Below, piece after piece: positions 39,250 through 49,540 of a DNA stretch of 64,000 nt. Source of the stretch: Seriola aureovittata (Eukaryota; Chordata; Actinopteri; Carangiformes; Carangidae). The translations under genes were made by a program, and so were the position numbers. The stretch lies in assembly GCF_021018895.1 (NCBI RefSeq), contig NC_079373.1:24379376-24443375 (forward strand), read 5' to 3'. Positions within the stretch are counted from its first letter, which is position 1; each line of letters begins with the position of its first letter. The notes under the pieces are model-generated. The model saw only the letters and a program-made list of their open reading frames with translations. It ran no database searches and was not told the origin of the DNA.

Positions 39250-39566
39250 ATGGTATGAGTTTTTATAATTTACAATGCATTTAGTGTATTAGGATGACTG
39301 GGTGGCAGAGTGGTTAAGTCCAATGCTTCCCGATGAGAAGCTCGCAGGTTCAAACCCCCACACCTGCAAACTTTTTATGCCTGACTATACTATGTCTTTT
39401 TTATTACTTTTCATGCCTTCCTATTTTATCACGTATTTATACCTTACTTTACTAAAACGGTTTTATTATTTTTTATGCTTTAATATACTATTACGTTTCA
39501 ATGCCTTACTAATATGACATCTTTATCTTTCATCCTATTCCTGGGACCTTTGGTGTGGACATTATT
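39250..39566 (+). repeat. Cassette block beta, copy 1 (serine/leucine tRNA-like)
   Basis: The tRNA-like part at about 39292-39370 has an A box matching TGGCNNAGTGG exactly (GGGTGGCAGAGTGGTTAAGT) and a B box, GGTTCAAACCC, differing by one base from GGTTCGANNCC. The GTGGTTAAG text is typical of serine and leucine tRNAs with a long variable arm. No full cloverleaf can be drawn, as the acceptor ends do not pair. The spacer that follows (CTTCCTATTTTATCACGTAT, then TTTATCTTTCATCCTATTCC) is unlike ordinary units, and it ends in the shared tail CTGGGACCTTTGGTGTGGAC. Confidence 0.75.
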
Positions 39567-39770
39567 GTTTTGATGCCTGACTATACTATGACTTTTCTAT
39601 GACTGCTTTTGAGCCTTACTATACCATGACATTTTTATGCCATACTATACTATGAGTTGTTTTTTTTTACGTTTTTATGCCTTCTCATGCTATGCTGTGC
39701 TTTGAAATAGTATGACATTTTTATGCCTTACTATGGTATGACTTTTTATACTTTACTACGCAATTGTTAA

Positions 39771-39869
39771 TTGGCTGATTAGGCAGTACAGTGGTTCGGT
39801 CTAATGCTTCCCAATAAGAAGGTTGTAGGTTCAAATCTTATTCGTGGGACCTTTGATGTGGACATTATT
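39771..39869 (+). repeat. Cassette gamma, copy 1 (tRNA-like)
   Basis: GGCTGATTAGGCAGTACAGT, then GGTTCGGTCTAATGCTTCCC, then a B-box-like AGGTTCAAATCTTATTCGTG, and the shared tail GGGACCTTTGATGTGGACAT. It is an intermediate form: the start resembles alpha and the middle (AATGCTTCCC) resembles beta. Its near-identical partner lies at 43670-43768. Confidence 0.7.
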
Positions 39870-41248
39870 GTCTTGATGCCTGACTATACTATGACGTTTT
39901 TTTACGTTTTTATGCCTTACTATAGTATAAATTTTTTTTTTTTTTATGCCTTCTCATACTATAATATTTTTATACTTTCAAATAGTATGACATTTTTATG
40001 CCTTACTATACTATGGCATTTTTATGCCTTACTAGACTATGACTTTTTTATGACTTTTTGTGCCTTACTATACTATGGCATTTTTTATGGCATACTATTG
40101 TATGACTTTTTTATAACTTTTTATGCGTTTCTATATTATGACATTTTATGCCTTACTATACTATGACATTTTTATGCCTTACTATACTATGACTTTTTTA
40201 TGACTTTTTGTGTCTTACTATACTATGACATTTTTAGGCCTTACTATACTGTAACGTTTTTATGACTTTTTATACCTCACTATACTATGACATTTCATGT
40301 CTTACTATGCTATGACGTTTTTATGCATTACTGTGCTATGACATTTTTTTGACTTTTTGTGCCTTATACTATGGAGTTTTTTATGCCTCATTATACTATG
40401 AAGTTTTTATGCCTTGCTATCTATACAATAACATTTTTATGACTTTTTATGCCTCACTGTACTATGACGTTTTCATGCTTTACTACACTATGACATTTTT
40501 ATGCCTTACTATACTATGACTTTTTGTGCCTTACTATATTATGACATTTTTATGCTTTACTATACTATGACATTTTTATGCCTTACTATCTTATAACTTT
40601 TTTATGACTTTTTGTGCCTTACTATACTATGGCATTTTTATGGCATACTACAGTATGTCTTTTTTATAACTTTTTATGACTTTTTTATGACATTTTTTAA
40701 TGCCTAACTATACTATGATGTTTTTATGCCTTACTATACTATGACTTTTTTATGACTTTTTGTGTCTTACTATACTATGACATTTTTAGGCCTTACTATA
40801 CTGTAACGTTTTTATGACTTTTTATACCTTACTATACTATGGCATTTTTATGCCTTTCTATACTATGACATTTTTATGCCTTACTATACTATGACTTTTT
40901 TATGACTTTTTGTGCCTTACTATACTATGGCATTTTTTATGGCATACTATTGTATGACTTTTTTATAACTTTTTATGCCTTTCTATATTATGACATTTCA
41001 TGTCTTACTATGCTATGACGTTTTTATGCATTACTATGCTATGACATTTTTTTGATTTTTTATGCGTTTCTATATTATGACATTTTATGCCTTACTATAC
41101 TATGACATTTTTATGCCTTACTATACTATGACTTTTTTATGACTTTTTATGTCTTACTATACTATGACATTTTTAGGCCTTACTATACTGTAACGTTTTT
41201 ATGACTTTTTATACCTCACTATACTATGACATTTTTATGCCTTACTAT

Positions 41249-41489
41249 GCCATGAGTTTATAATGGGCTCACTGGGTGGTACAGTGGTTAAGGTTGTTGC
41301 TTTATAATAAGAAGGTTGTGGGTTTGAATCCTGGGACATTTGGTGTGGACATTGAGAGTTTTTATGCCTAGCTATACTATGACATTTTCTTGAAGTTTTT
41401 ATGTCTTCATATAGTATAACGTTTTTATGTCTTTTTGTGCCTTCTCGTTCTATAATATTTTTATGCTTTCAAATAGTATGACATTTTTA
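41249..41489 (+). repeat. Cassette block alpha, copy 4
   Basis: Same structure as copies 2 and 3, with the tRNA-like segment at about 41263-41357. ACTGGGTGGT replaces ACTAGGTGGT in the head, a difference shared with copy 5. Block beta follows at about 41500. Confidence 0.75.
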
Positions 41490-41499
41490 TGCCTTACTA

Positions 41500-41812
41500 T
41501 GGTATGAGTTTTTATAATTTACAATGCATTTAGTGTAGTTGGGTGGCAGAGTGGTTAGGTCGAATGCTTCCCGATGAGAAGCTCGCAGGTTCAAACCCCC
41601 ACACCTGCAAACTTTTTATGCCTGACTATACTGTGTCTTTTTTATTACTTTTCATGCCTTCCTATTTTATCACGTATTTATACCTTACTTTACTAAAATG
41701 GTTTTATTATTTTTTATGCTTTAATATACTATTACGTTTCAATGCCTTACTAATATGACATCTTTATCTTTCATCCTATTCCTGGGACCTTTGGTGTGGA
41801 CATTATTGTTAT
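41500..41812 (+). repeat. Cassette block beta, copy 2
   Basis: The tRNA-like part is at about 41538-41612, with A box GGTGGCAGAGTGGTTAGGTC and B box GGTTCAAACCC. It lacks a few bases just before the tRNA-like head (TAGTTGGG for TAGGATGACTGGG). After the shared tail at 41781-41806, an abrupt TATTGTTAATACTGTGCTAT joins it to ordinary units, so the gamma cassette that follows beta in the other two duplications has been lost here. Confidence 0.75.
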
Positions 41813-42898
41813 TGTTAATACTGTGCTATGACTTTTTTATAACTTTTTATGCCTTTCTATATTATGACATTTTATGCCTTACTATACTATGACATTTCTA
41901 TGCCTAACTATAGTATGACTTTTTTTTTACTTTTTATGCCTTTCTATATTATGACATTTTATGCCTTACTATACTATGACATTTTTATGTCTTACTATAC
42001 TATGACTTTTTTATGACTTTTTGTGCCTTACTATACTATGACCTTTTGTGCCTTACTATACTATGACATTTTTATGCCTTACTATACAATGACTTTTTTA
42101 TGACTTTTTATGCCTTACTATACTATGACATTTTTAGGCCTTACTATACTGTAACGTTTTATGACATTTTATACTATGACATTTTTATAACTTTTTGTGC
42201 CTTACTATACTATGGCATTTTTATGCCTTACTATACTATGGCATTTTTATGCCTTACTATACTATGACTTTTTTATGACTTTTTGTGCCTTACTATACTA
42301 TGGCATTTTTTATGGCATACTATTGTATGACTTTTTTATAACTTTTTATGCCTTTCTATATTATGACATTTCATGTCTTACTATGCTATGACGTTTTTAT
42401 GCATTACTATGCTATGACATTTTTTTGACTTTTTATGCGTTTCTATATTATGACATTTTATGCCTTACTATACTATATTATGACTTTTTTATGACTTTTT
42501 GTGTCTTACTATACTATGACATTTTTAGGCCTTACTATACTGTAACGTTTTTATGACTTTTTATACCTCACTATACTATGACATTTCATGTCTTACTATG
42601 CTATGACGTTTTTATGCATTACTGTGCTATGACTTTTTTATAACTTTTTATGCCTTTCTATATTATGACATTTTATGCCTTACTATACTATGACATTTTT
42701 ATGCCTTACTATACTATGACTTTTTTATGACTTTTTGTGCCTTAGTATACTATGATGTTTTTATGCCTTACTATACTATGACTTTTTTATGACCTTTTGT
42801 GTCTTACTATACTATGACATTTTTAGACCTTACTATACTGTAACGTTTTTATGACTTTTTATACCTCACTATACTATGACATTTTTATGCCTTACTAT

Positions 42899-43140
42899 GC
42901 CATGAGTTCATAATGGGCTGACTGGGTGGTACAGTGGTTAAGGTTGTTGCTTTATAATAAGAAGGTTGTGGGTTTGAATCCTGGGACCTTTGGTGTGGAC
43001 ATTGAGCGTTTTTATGCCTAGCTATACTATGACATTTTCTTGAAGTTTTTATGTCTTCATATAGTATAACGTTTTTATGTCTTTTTGTGCCTTCTCGTTC
43101 TATAATATTTTTATGCTTTCAAATAGTATGACATTTTTAT
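42899..43140 (+). repeat. Cassette block alpha, copy 5
   Basis: Same order of parts as copy 4, with the tRNA-like segment at about 42913-43007. It carries GGGCTGACTGGGTGGT and CTGGGACCTTTGGTGTGGAC, both closer to cassettes gamma and delta than the other alpha copies are. It may therefore be the least altered alpha. Confidence 0.75.
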
Positions 43141-43149
43141 GTCTTACTA

Positions 43150-43467
43150 TAGTATGAGTTTTTATAATTTACAATGCATTTAGTGTAGTAGGATGACTGG
43201 GTGGCAGAGTGGTTAGGTCGAATGCTTCCCGATGAGAAGCACGCAGGTTCAAACCCCCACACCTGCAAACTTTTTATGCCTGACTATACTATGTCTTTTT
43301 TATTACTTTTCATGCCTTCCTATTTTATCACGTATTTATACCTTACTTTACTAAAACGATTTTATTATTTTTTACGCTTTAATATACTATTACGTTTCAA
43401 TGCCTTACTAATATGACATCTTTATCTTTCATCCTATTCCTGGGACCTTTGGTGTGGACATTATTGT
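43150..43467 (+). repeat. Cassette block beta, copy 3
   Basis: Near-identical to copy 1, with the tRNA-like part at about 43191-43270 and the shared tail at 43438-43465. It follows alpha copy 5 at the same spacing as beta copy 1 follows alpha copy 3. Confidence 0.75.
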
Positions 43468-43669
43468 TTTGATGCCTGACTATACTATGACTTTTCTATG
43501 ACTGCTTTTGAGCCTTACTATACCATGACATTTTTATGCCATAATATACTATGAGGTTCTTTTTTACGTTTTCATGCCTTCTCATGCTATGCTGTGCTTT
43601 GAAATAGTATGACATTTTTATGCCTTACAATGGTATGACTTTTTAGTCTTTACTACGCAATTGCTTTAT

Positions 43670-43768
43670 TGGGCTGATTAGGCAGTACAGTGGTTCGGTC
43701 TAATGCTTCCCAATAAGAAGGTTGCGGGTTCAAATCTTATTCGTAGGACCTTTGGTGTGGACATTATT
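43670..43768 (+). repeat. Cassette gamma, copy 2
   Basis: Matches 39771-39869 with a few substitutions (GTTGCGGGTTCAAATCTTAT for GTTGTAGGTTCAAATCTTAT; CGTAGGACC for CGTGGGACC). The two copies are about 3.9 kb apart, equal to the offset of the alpha and beta blocks before them. Confidence 0.7.
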
Positions 43769-43918
43769 GTTTTGATGCCTATACTATGACGTTTTTTTAC
43801 GTTTTTATGCCTTACTATAGTATAACATTTCTATGTTTTTTTATGCCTTCTCATACTATAATATTTTTATACTTTCAAATAGTATGACTTTTTATCCTTT
43901 AGTATGCATAAATCCTAA

Positions 43919-44019
43919 CAGGCTGACTGGGTGGCATAGTGGTTATGTGTATTGCCACCCAATGAGAAGATTGTGGGTTTGAATCCCCAAAGCTGAGACC
44001 TTCTGAGTAGACATTGAAT
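43919..44019 (+). repeat. Cassette delta (tRNA-like), single copy
   Basis: GGCTGACTGGGTGGCATAGT, then GGTTATGTGTATTGCCACCC, then GATTGTGGGTTTGAATCCCC with a B-box-like GGTTTGAATCC, then a tail CTGAGACCTTCTGAGTAGAC. It differs from alpha, beta and gamma in the anticodon-side region and has no duplicate in the window. It marks the right end of the cassette-bearing part of the forward arm. Confidence 0.65.
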
Positions 44020-46324
44020 GGTTTTATGACTGCTTTTATGCCTTACTATACCATGACATTTTTATGCCATACTATGATTTCTTTATGCCTTACTAAAGTA
44101 TGACATTTTTATGGCTTTTTTGTCTTACTATACTATGATGTTTTTATATCTTTTTATGCCTTACTATACTATGACTTTTTATGACTTTTTGTGCTTTACT
44201 ATACTATGACATTTTATGCCTTACTATACTATAACATTTTTCTGACTTTTTATACCTCACTATACTTTGACATTTCATGTCTTACTATGCTATGACGTTT
44301 TAATGCCTTTCTATACTATGACATTTTTATGACTTTTTGTGCCTTACTATACTATGACATTTTTATGACATTTCATAACGAACTATACTATGACTTTTTT
44401 ATGACTTTTTGTGCCTTACTATACTATGACTTTTTTATGCCTTACTATACTATGGCATTTTTTATGGCATACTATAATATGACTTTTTTATAACTTTTTA
44501 GGCCTTTCTATATTATGACGTTTTATGCCTTACTATGCTATGACATTTCATGTCTTACTATGCTATGACGTTTTTATGCCTAACTATACCATGACATTTT
44601 TATGCCATACTATAATTTCTTTATGTCTTACTAAAGTATGACATTTTTATGGCTTTTTTGTCTTACTATACTATGATGTTTTTATATCATTTTATGCCTT
44701 TACTATGACGTTTTTACGCCTTAATATACTACAGTATGAATATTTATTCCTTACTTTAGTATGACATTTGATGCCTTACTATACTATGACTTTTTTATGA
44801 CTTACTTTAATATGACTTTTTATGACTTTTTTTGCCTTACTATACTATGGCATTTTATGCCTTACTATAATATAACGTTTTTATGACTTTTTATACCTCA
44901 CTATACTTTGACATTTCATGTCTTACTATGCTATGACGTTTTTATGCATTACTATACTATGACATTTCTATGACTTTTTGTGCCTTACTATACTATGGCA
45001 TTGTTATGCCTTACTATACTATGACATTTTTATGCCTTACTATGCTATGACTTTTTTATGACTTTTTGTGCCTTACTATACTATGGCATTTTTTATGGCA
45101 TACTATAATATCACTTTTTTATAACTTTTCAGGCCTTTCTATATTATGACGTTTTATGCCTTACTATACTCTGACAATTTTTATGACTTTTTTATGCCTT
45201 ACTATACTATGACTTTTAATGACTTTTTGTGCCTTACTATACTATGACATTTCATGTCTTACTATGCTATGACATTTTTATTCCTTATTATACTATGACG
45301 TTTTTATGACTTACTATACTATGACATTTTTATGCCTTACTGTACTATGGCATTTTTATGGCATACTATAGTATGACTATTTTAAAACTTTTTATGTCTT
45401 TTTATATTATGACGTTTTATGCCTTACTATACTATGATGTTTTTATGTCTTACTATACTATGACATTTTTATGACTTTTTATAACAAACTATACTATGAC
45501 GTTTTTGTGCCTTACTATACTATGACTTTTTTATGACTTTTAATAACGAACTATTCCATGACGTTTTTATGCCTTTCTATACTATGGTGTTTTTATGACT
45601 TTTTAACCAACTATACTATGACGTTTTTATACCTTACTATAATATGACATTTTTATGCCTCACTATACTATGACTTTTAAGGACTATTTGTACCTTATTG
45701 TGCCTTACTATGGCATTTTTATGGCATACTATAGTATGACTATTTTATAACTTTTTATGCCTTTTTATACTATGACATTTTATGCCTTACTATACTATGA
45801 CGTTTTTATGTCTTACTATACTATGACATTTTTATGCCTTATTATACTATGACTTTTTGTGCCTTACTATATACTATGACTTTTTTTATGACTTTTAATA
45901 ACGAACTATATCATGACTTTTTTATGCCTTACTATCCTATGACTATTTTATAACTTTTTATGCCTTTGTATATTATAACGTTTTATACCTCGCTATACTA
46001 TGACATTTCATGTGTTACTATGCTATGACATTTTTATACCTTATTATACTATGACGTTTTTATGCCTTACTATACTATCACTTTTGTATGCCTTACTATA
46101 CTATGGCATTTTTATGGCATACTATAGTATGACTATTTTATAACTTTTTATGCCTTTTTATATTATGACATTTTTGTGCCTTGATATACTATGACTTTTT
46201 GTGCCTTACTATACTATGACTTTTGTATGACTTTTTATAACAAAATATACTATGACGTTTTTGTGCCTTACTATACTATGACTATTTTATGACTTTCAAT
46301 AACGAACTATACCATGACATTTTT

Positions 46325-46337
46325 ATATATATATATA
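46325..46337. repeat. (TA)n tract at the strand-switch point of the array
   Basis: A pure alternating TA run sits between the last forward-oriented unit (ACTATACCATGACATTTT, ending at about 46324) and the first reverse-oriented text (AAGGAATAAAAACTCAC from about 46337). It is therefore at or within a few bases of the inversion point. TA runs extrude easily as cruciforms and are frequent breakage sites, but whether it caused the inversion or formed afterwards cannot be read from the sequence. Confidence 0.8.
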
Positions 46338-49300
46338 AGGAATAAAAACTCACAAATAAGTCATAATATATTATTATTATAAAAACTTCATAGTATAGTT
46401 AGGCATAAAAAGTCATAAAAGTGTCACAGTACAGTAAGACATGAAAACTTCATAGCATATTAAGTCATTAAAAAATAGTATAGTAAGGCATAAAAAGTCA
46501 TAAAAAAGTCATAGTATTGTAAGGCATAAAAAGTCATAGTATAGTAAGGCATAAAAAGTCATAAAAATCTCATAGCATAGTAAGACATGAAAACTTCATA
46601 ATACATTAAAGAATTAAAATGTGATATCATTGTAAGGCATAAAAGTAATAAAAAAGGTCATAGTATAGTATAGTAAGGCATAAAAACTTCATAATCTAGT
46701 AAGGCATAAAAAGTCATTAAAAAGTCATAATACACCAAGGCATAAAAAGTCATAAAAAGCATAGTATAGTAAGGCATAAAAAGTCATAAAAAAAGTCATA
46801 GTATTGTAAGGCATAAAAAGTCATAGTATAGTAAGGCATAAATAGCCATAAAAAAAAGTCATAGTATTGTAAGGCATAAAAAGTCATAGTATAGTAAGGC
46901 ATAAAAAGTCATAAAAAAAAGTCATAGTATTGTAAGGCATAAAAAGTCATAGTATAGTAAGGCATAAAAAGTCATAAAAATGTCATAGTATAGTAAGTCA
47001 TAAAAAGTCATAGTATAGTAAGGCATAAAAGGTCATTAAAAAGTCATAGTATAGTAAGGCATAAAAAGTCATAGTATATAGTAAGGCATAAAAATTCATA
47101 GTATAGTAAGGCATAAAAAGTCATGAAAATGTCATAGTATAGTAAGTCATAAAAAGTCATAGTATAGTAAGGCATAAAAAGTCATTAAAAAGTCTTAGTA
47201 TATCAAGGCATAAAAAGTCATAAAAAGCATAGTACAGTAAGGCATAGAAGAGTCATAAAAGATTCATAGTATAGTAAGGCATAAAAAGTCAAATAAAAGT
47301 CATAGTATATCAAGGTATAAAAAGTCAAAAATTATGCAGTATAGTATGGCATAAAAACTTCATAGTATAGTAAAGGCATAAAAAGTCATAAAAAAGTCAT
47401 AATATTGCAAGGCATAAAAAGTCATAGTATAGTAAGGCATAAAACCATTATAGTAAGGCTTAAAAAGTCATAAAAAAGTCATAGTATAGTAAGGCATAAA
47501 AAGTCATACTATACTAAGAAATAACAACATCATAGTAAGGCAAAAAAAGTCATGAATAAGTCATAGTATAGCAAGGCAAAAAAAGTCATAAAAAAGTCAT
47601 AGTATGGTAAGGCATGAAAACATCTAAAAAACGTCATAGTATGGTAAAGTATAAAAAATCATAAGTCATAGTATAGTAAGCCATAAAAAGTCATAAAAAA
47701 GTCATAGTATATCAAGGTATAAAAAGTCAAAAATTAGTCAGTATAGTATGGCATAAAAACTTCATAGTATAGTAAAGGCATAAAAAGTCATAAAAAAGTC
47801 ATAGTATTGTAAGGCATAAAAAGTCATAAAAAAGTCAAATTGTAGTAAGGCATAAAAATGTCATAGTATAGTAAGGCATAAAAAAGTCAAATTATAATAA
47901 GGTATAAAAAAGTCATAGTATAGTACAGCATGAAAAAGTCATGATAGTAAGGCATAAAAATGTCAAAAAACGTCATATTATACTAAGGCATAAAAATGTC
48001 AAAAAACGTCATAGTTTAGTAAGGCATAAAAAGTCATACTATACCAAGGCATAAAAACATTATAGTAAGGCATAAAAATATCTAAAAAAAACATAGTATA
48101 GTAAGGCATAAAAAGTCATAAAAAAGTCATAGTATAGCAAAACATAAAAAGTCATAAAAAAGTCATAGTATAGTAAGGCATAAAAAGTCATGAATAAGTC
48201 ATAGTATAATATGGTATAGAAAAGTCAAAAATAAGTCCTAGTATAGTAAGGCATAAAAAGTCATAGTATAGTAAGTCTTAAAAAGTCATATAAAAAGTCA
48301 TAGTGCAGGAAAGCATAAAAACATAATATTATAGTATGGCATAAAAAGTCATAAAAATGTCATACTATAGTAAGAAATGAAAACTTCATAGTATAGTGAG
48401 GCATTAAAATGTCATAGTATAGTAAGACATATAAAGTCATAAAAAAAGTCATAGTATTGTAAGGCATAAAAAGTACATAGTATATTAAGGTATAAAAAGT
48501 CACACTATATTAAGGCATAAAACGTCATAGTAAGGCATAAAAAGTCATAAATAAGTCATAGTATAGTGAGGCATAAAAACATCTAAAAAAACATTTTAGT
48601 AAAATAAGGCATAAATACATGATAAAATAGGAAGGCATGAACGGTAATAAAAAAGACATAGTATAGTCAGGCATAAAAACACTCAATGTCTAACCCGAAG
48701 GTCCCTGGTGTGGGGGTTTGAACCCAAAACCTTCTAATTGGGAAGCATTAGACCGAACCACTCACCCACCTAGACAGCCCACTAGAACAAATGTATAGTA
48801 AAGACTAAAAAGTCATACTAAAGTAAGGCATAAAAATTTCAAGCTTTTTGAAAGCATAAAAATATCATAGAATGAGAAGGCACAAAAAGACAAAAACATT
48901 ATAATATAGTAAAGCATAAAAAAATCATAAGTAAGTCATAGTATAGTAAAGCATAAAAAGTCATTAAAAAGTCATGGTATAGTAAAGCATAAAAAATCTA
49001 AAAAAATGTCATAGTATAGTAAGGTATAAAAACATCTAAAAAAAGGTCATAGTACAGTATATTAAGGCATAAAAAGTTATAAATAAGTCAAGTTATAGTA
49101 AGGCATAAAAATGTTTAAAAAAACATCATAGTATAGTAGGGCATAAAGCCGTCATAAAAAAGTCATAATATAGTCAGTTATAAAAACCTCATAGTATAGT
49201 AAGGCACGAAAAGTCATAAGTAAGTCATAGTATAGTAAAGCATAAAAAGTCATAAAAAAAGTCATAGTATAGTATGGCATAAAAACTTCATAGTATATTA

Positions 49301-49540
49301 AGGCATAAAAGTTTTATAGTATAGAAAGGCATAAAAACATTAAAAAAAATGTCATAGTATCGTAAGGCATAAAAATTCATAAAACAGTCATAGTATTGTA
49401 AGGCATAAAAACGTCAAAAAAACAGCTTGGTATAGTAAGGCACAAAAAGTCGTAAGTAAGTCATAGTATTGTAAGGTATAAAAACGTCATAGTATAGTAA
49501 GGCATGAAAATTCATATTATAATAAGGTATAAAAAGTCAC
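46338..49540 (-). repeat. AT-rich satellite array, inverted arm (about 3.2 kb)
   Basis: From here the plus strand shows the complement of the unit in the forward arm: GTCATAGTATAGTAAGGCAT followed by AAAAA. The arm includes one tRNA-like cassette (48683-48782), also inverted. Units here are more irregular than in the centre of the forward arm (GTCATAGTATTGTAAGGC, AAAAACTTCATAGTATAG, AGTATATCAAGGTATAAAAA). The array fades out at about 49540 into unique sequence beginning CAATAAATCTGAGATC. Confidence 0.95.
48683..48782 (-). repeat. Cassette epsilon (tRNA-like) in the inverted arm
   Basis: On the minus strand it reads GGGCTGTCTAGGTGGGTGAG, TGGTTCGGTCTAATGCTTCC, AGAAGGTTTTGGGTTCAAAC, then CAGGGACCTTCGGGTTAGAC. 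The CGGTCTAATGCTTCCCAA core ties it to gamma, and its minus-strand downstream flank (TTTTTATGCCTGACTATACT) matches the flank of beta/gamma in the forward arm. Its direction relative to the satellite unit is the same as for all the forward-arm cassettes. Confidence 0.75.

Larger units (their letters stand above)
38998..39990 (+). repeat. About 1-kb segmental duplication within the array, copy 1
   Basis: The order alpha, beta, shared tail, GAGCCTTACTATACCATGAC-type units, gamma, then CTCATACTATAATATTTTTA is repeated at about 42897-43885 with few changes. The offset is about 3.9 kb. A third, truncated member (41247-41812) contains only alpha and beta. Confidence 0.75.
42897..43885 (+). repeat. 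About 1-kb segmental duplication within the array, copy 2
   Basis: Partner of 38998-39990. The copies share both the unusual cassettes and the unusual spacers between them, such as CTCATGCTATGCTGTGCTTT (39691 and 43580 regions). They therefore arose by duplication of a block and not by separate insertions. Small differences include ATAATATACTATGAGGTTCT for ATACTATACTATGAGTTGTT. Confidence 0.75.
30384..46324 (+). repeat. AT-rich satellite array, forward arm (about 15.9 kb)
   Basis: Tandem array of a degenerate unit of about 26 bp, typically ATGCCTTACTATACTATGAC followed by ATTTTT. It is varied by 10-11 bp modules (ATGACTTTTT), by GGCATTTTTATGGCATACTA variants, and by ATAACGAACTATACAATGAC variants. 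Units are ordered in higher-order blocks; the marker CATGTCTTACTATGCTATGA recurs about twenty times, often 0.2-0.6 kb apart. Units near both edges (30.4-31.0 and 44.5-46.3 kb) are more irregular than those at 32-43 kb. Because 26 is not a multiple of three, open frames occur by chance; the tyrosine/phenylalanine-rich translations are not genes. Confidence 0.95.

Noticed and set aside
39292..39370. Functional tRNA-Ser or tRNA-Leu gene
   Set aside because: The acceptor ends do not pair, no proper anticodon stem can be drawn, the B box has a mismatch, and all copies are embedded in duplicated repeat blocks.
31042..43416. Tyrosine/phenylalanine/leucine-rich open frames of 60-120 codons on the plus strand of the array
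   Set aside because: They are translations of the AT-rich satellite unit, which lacks stops in some phases by composition. They begin and end at unit variants, have no domain, and the same text occurs in shifted frames along the array.
30384..49540. CRISPR-like reading of regularly repeated short units
   Set aside because: Units are contiguous and degenerate with no unique spacers, there are no cas genes, and the sequence is of vertebrate type.
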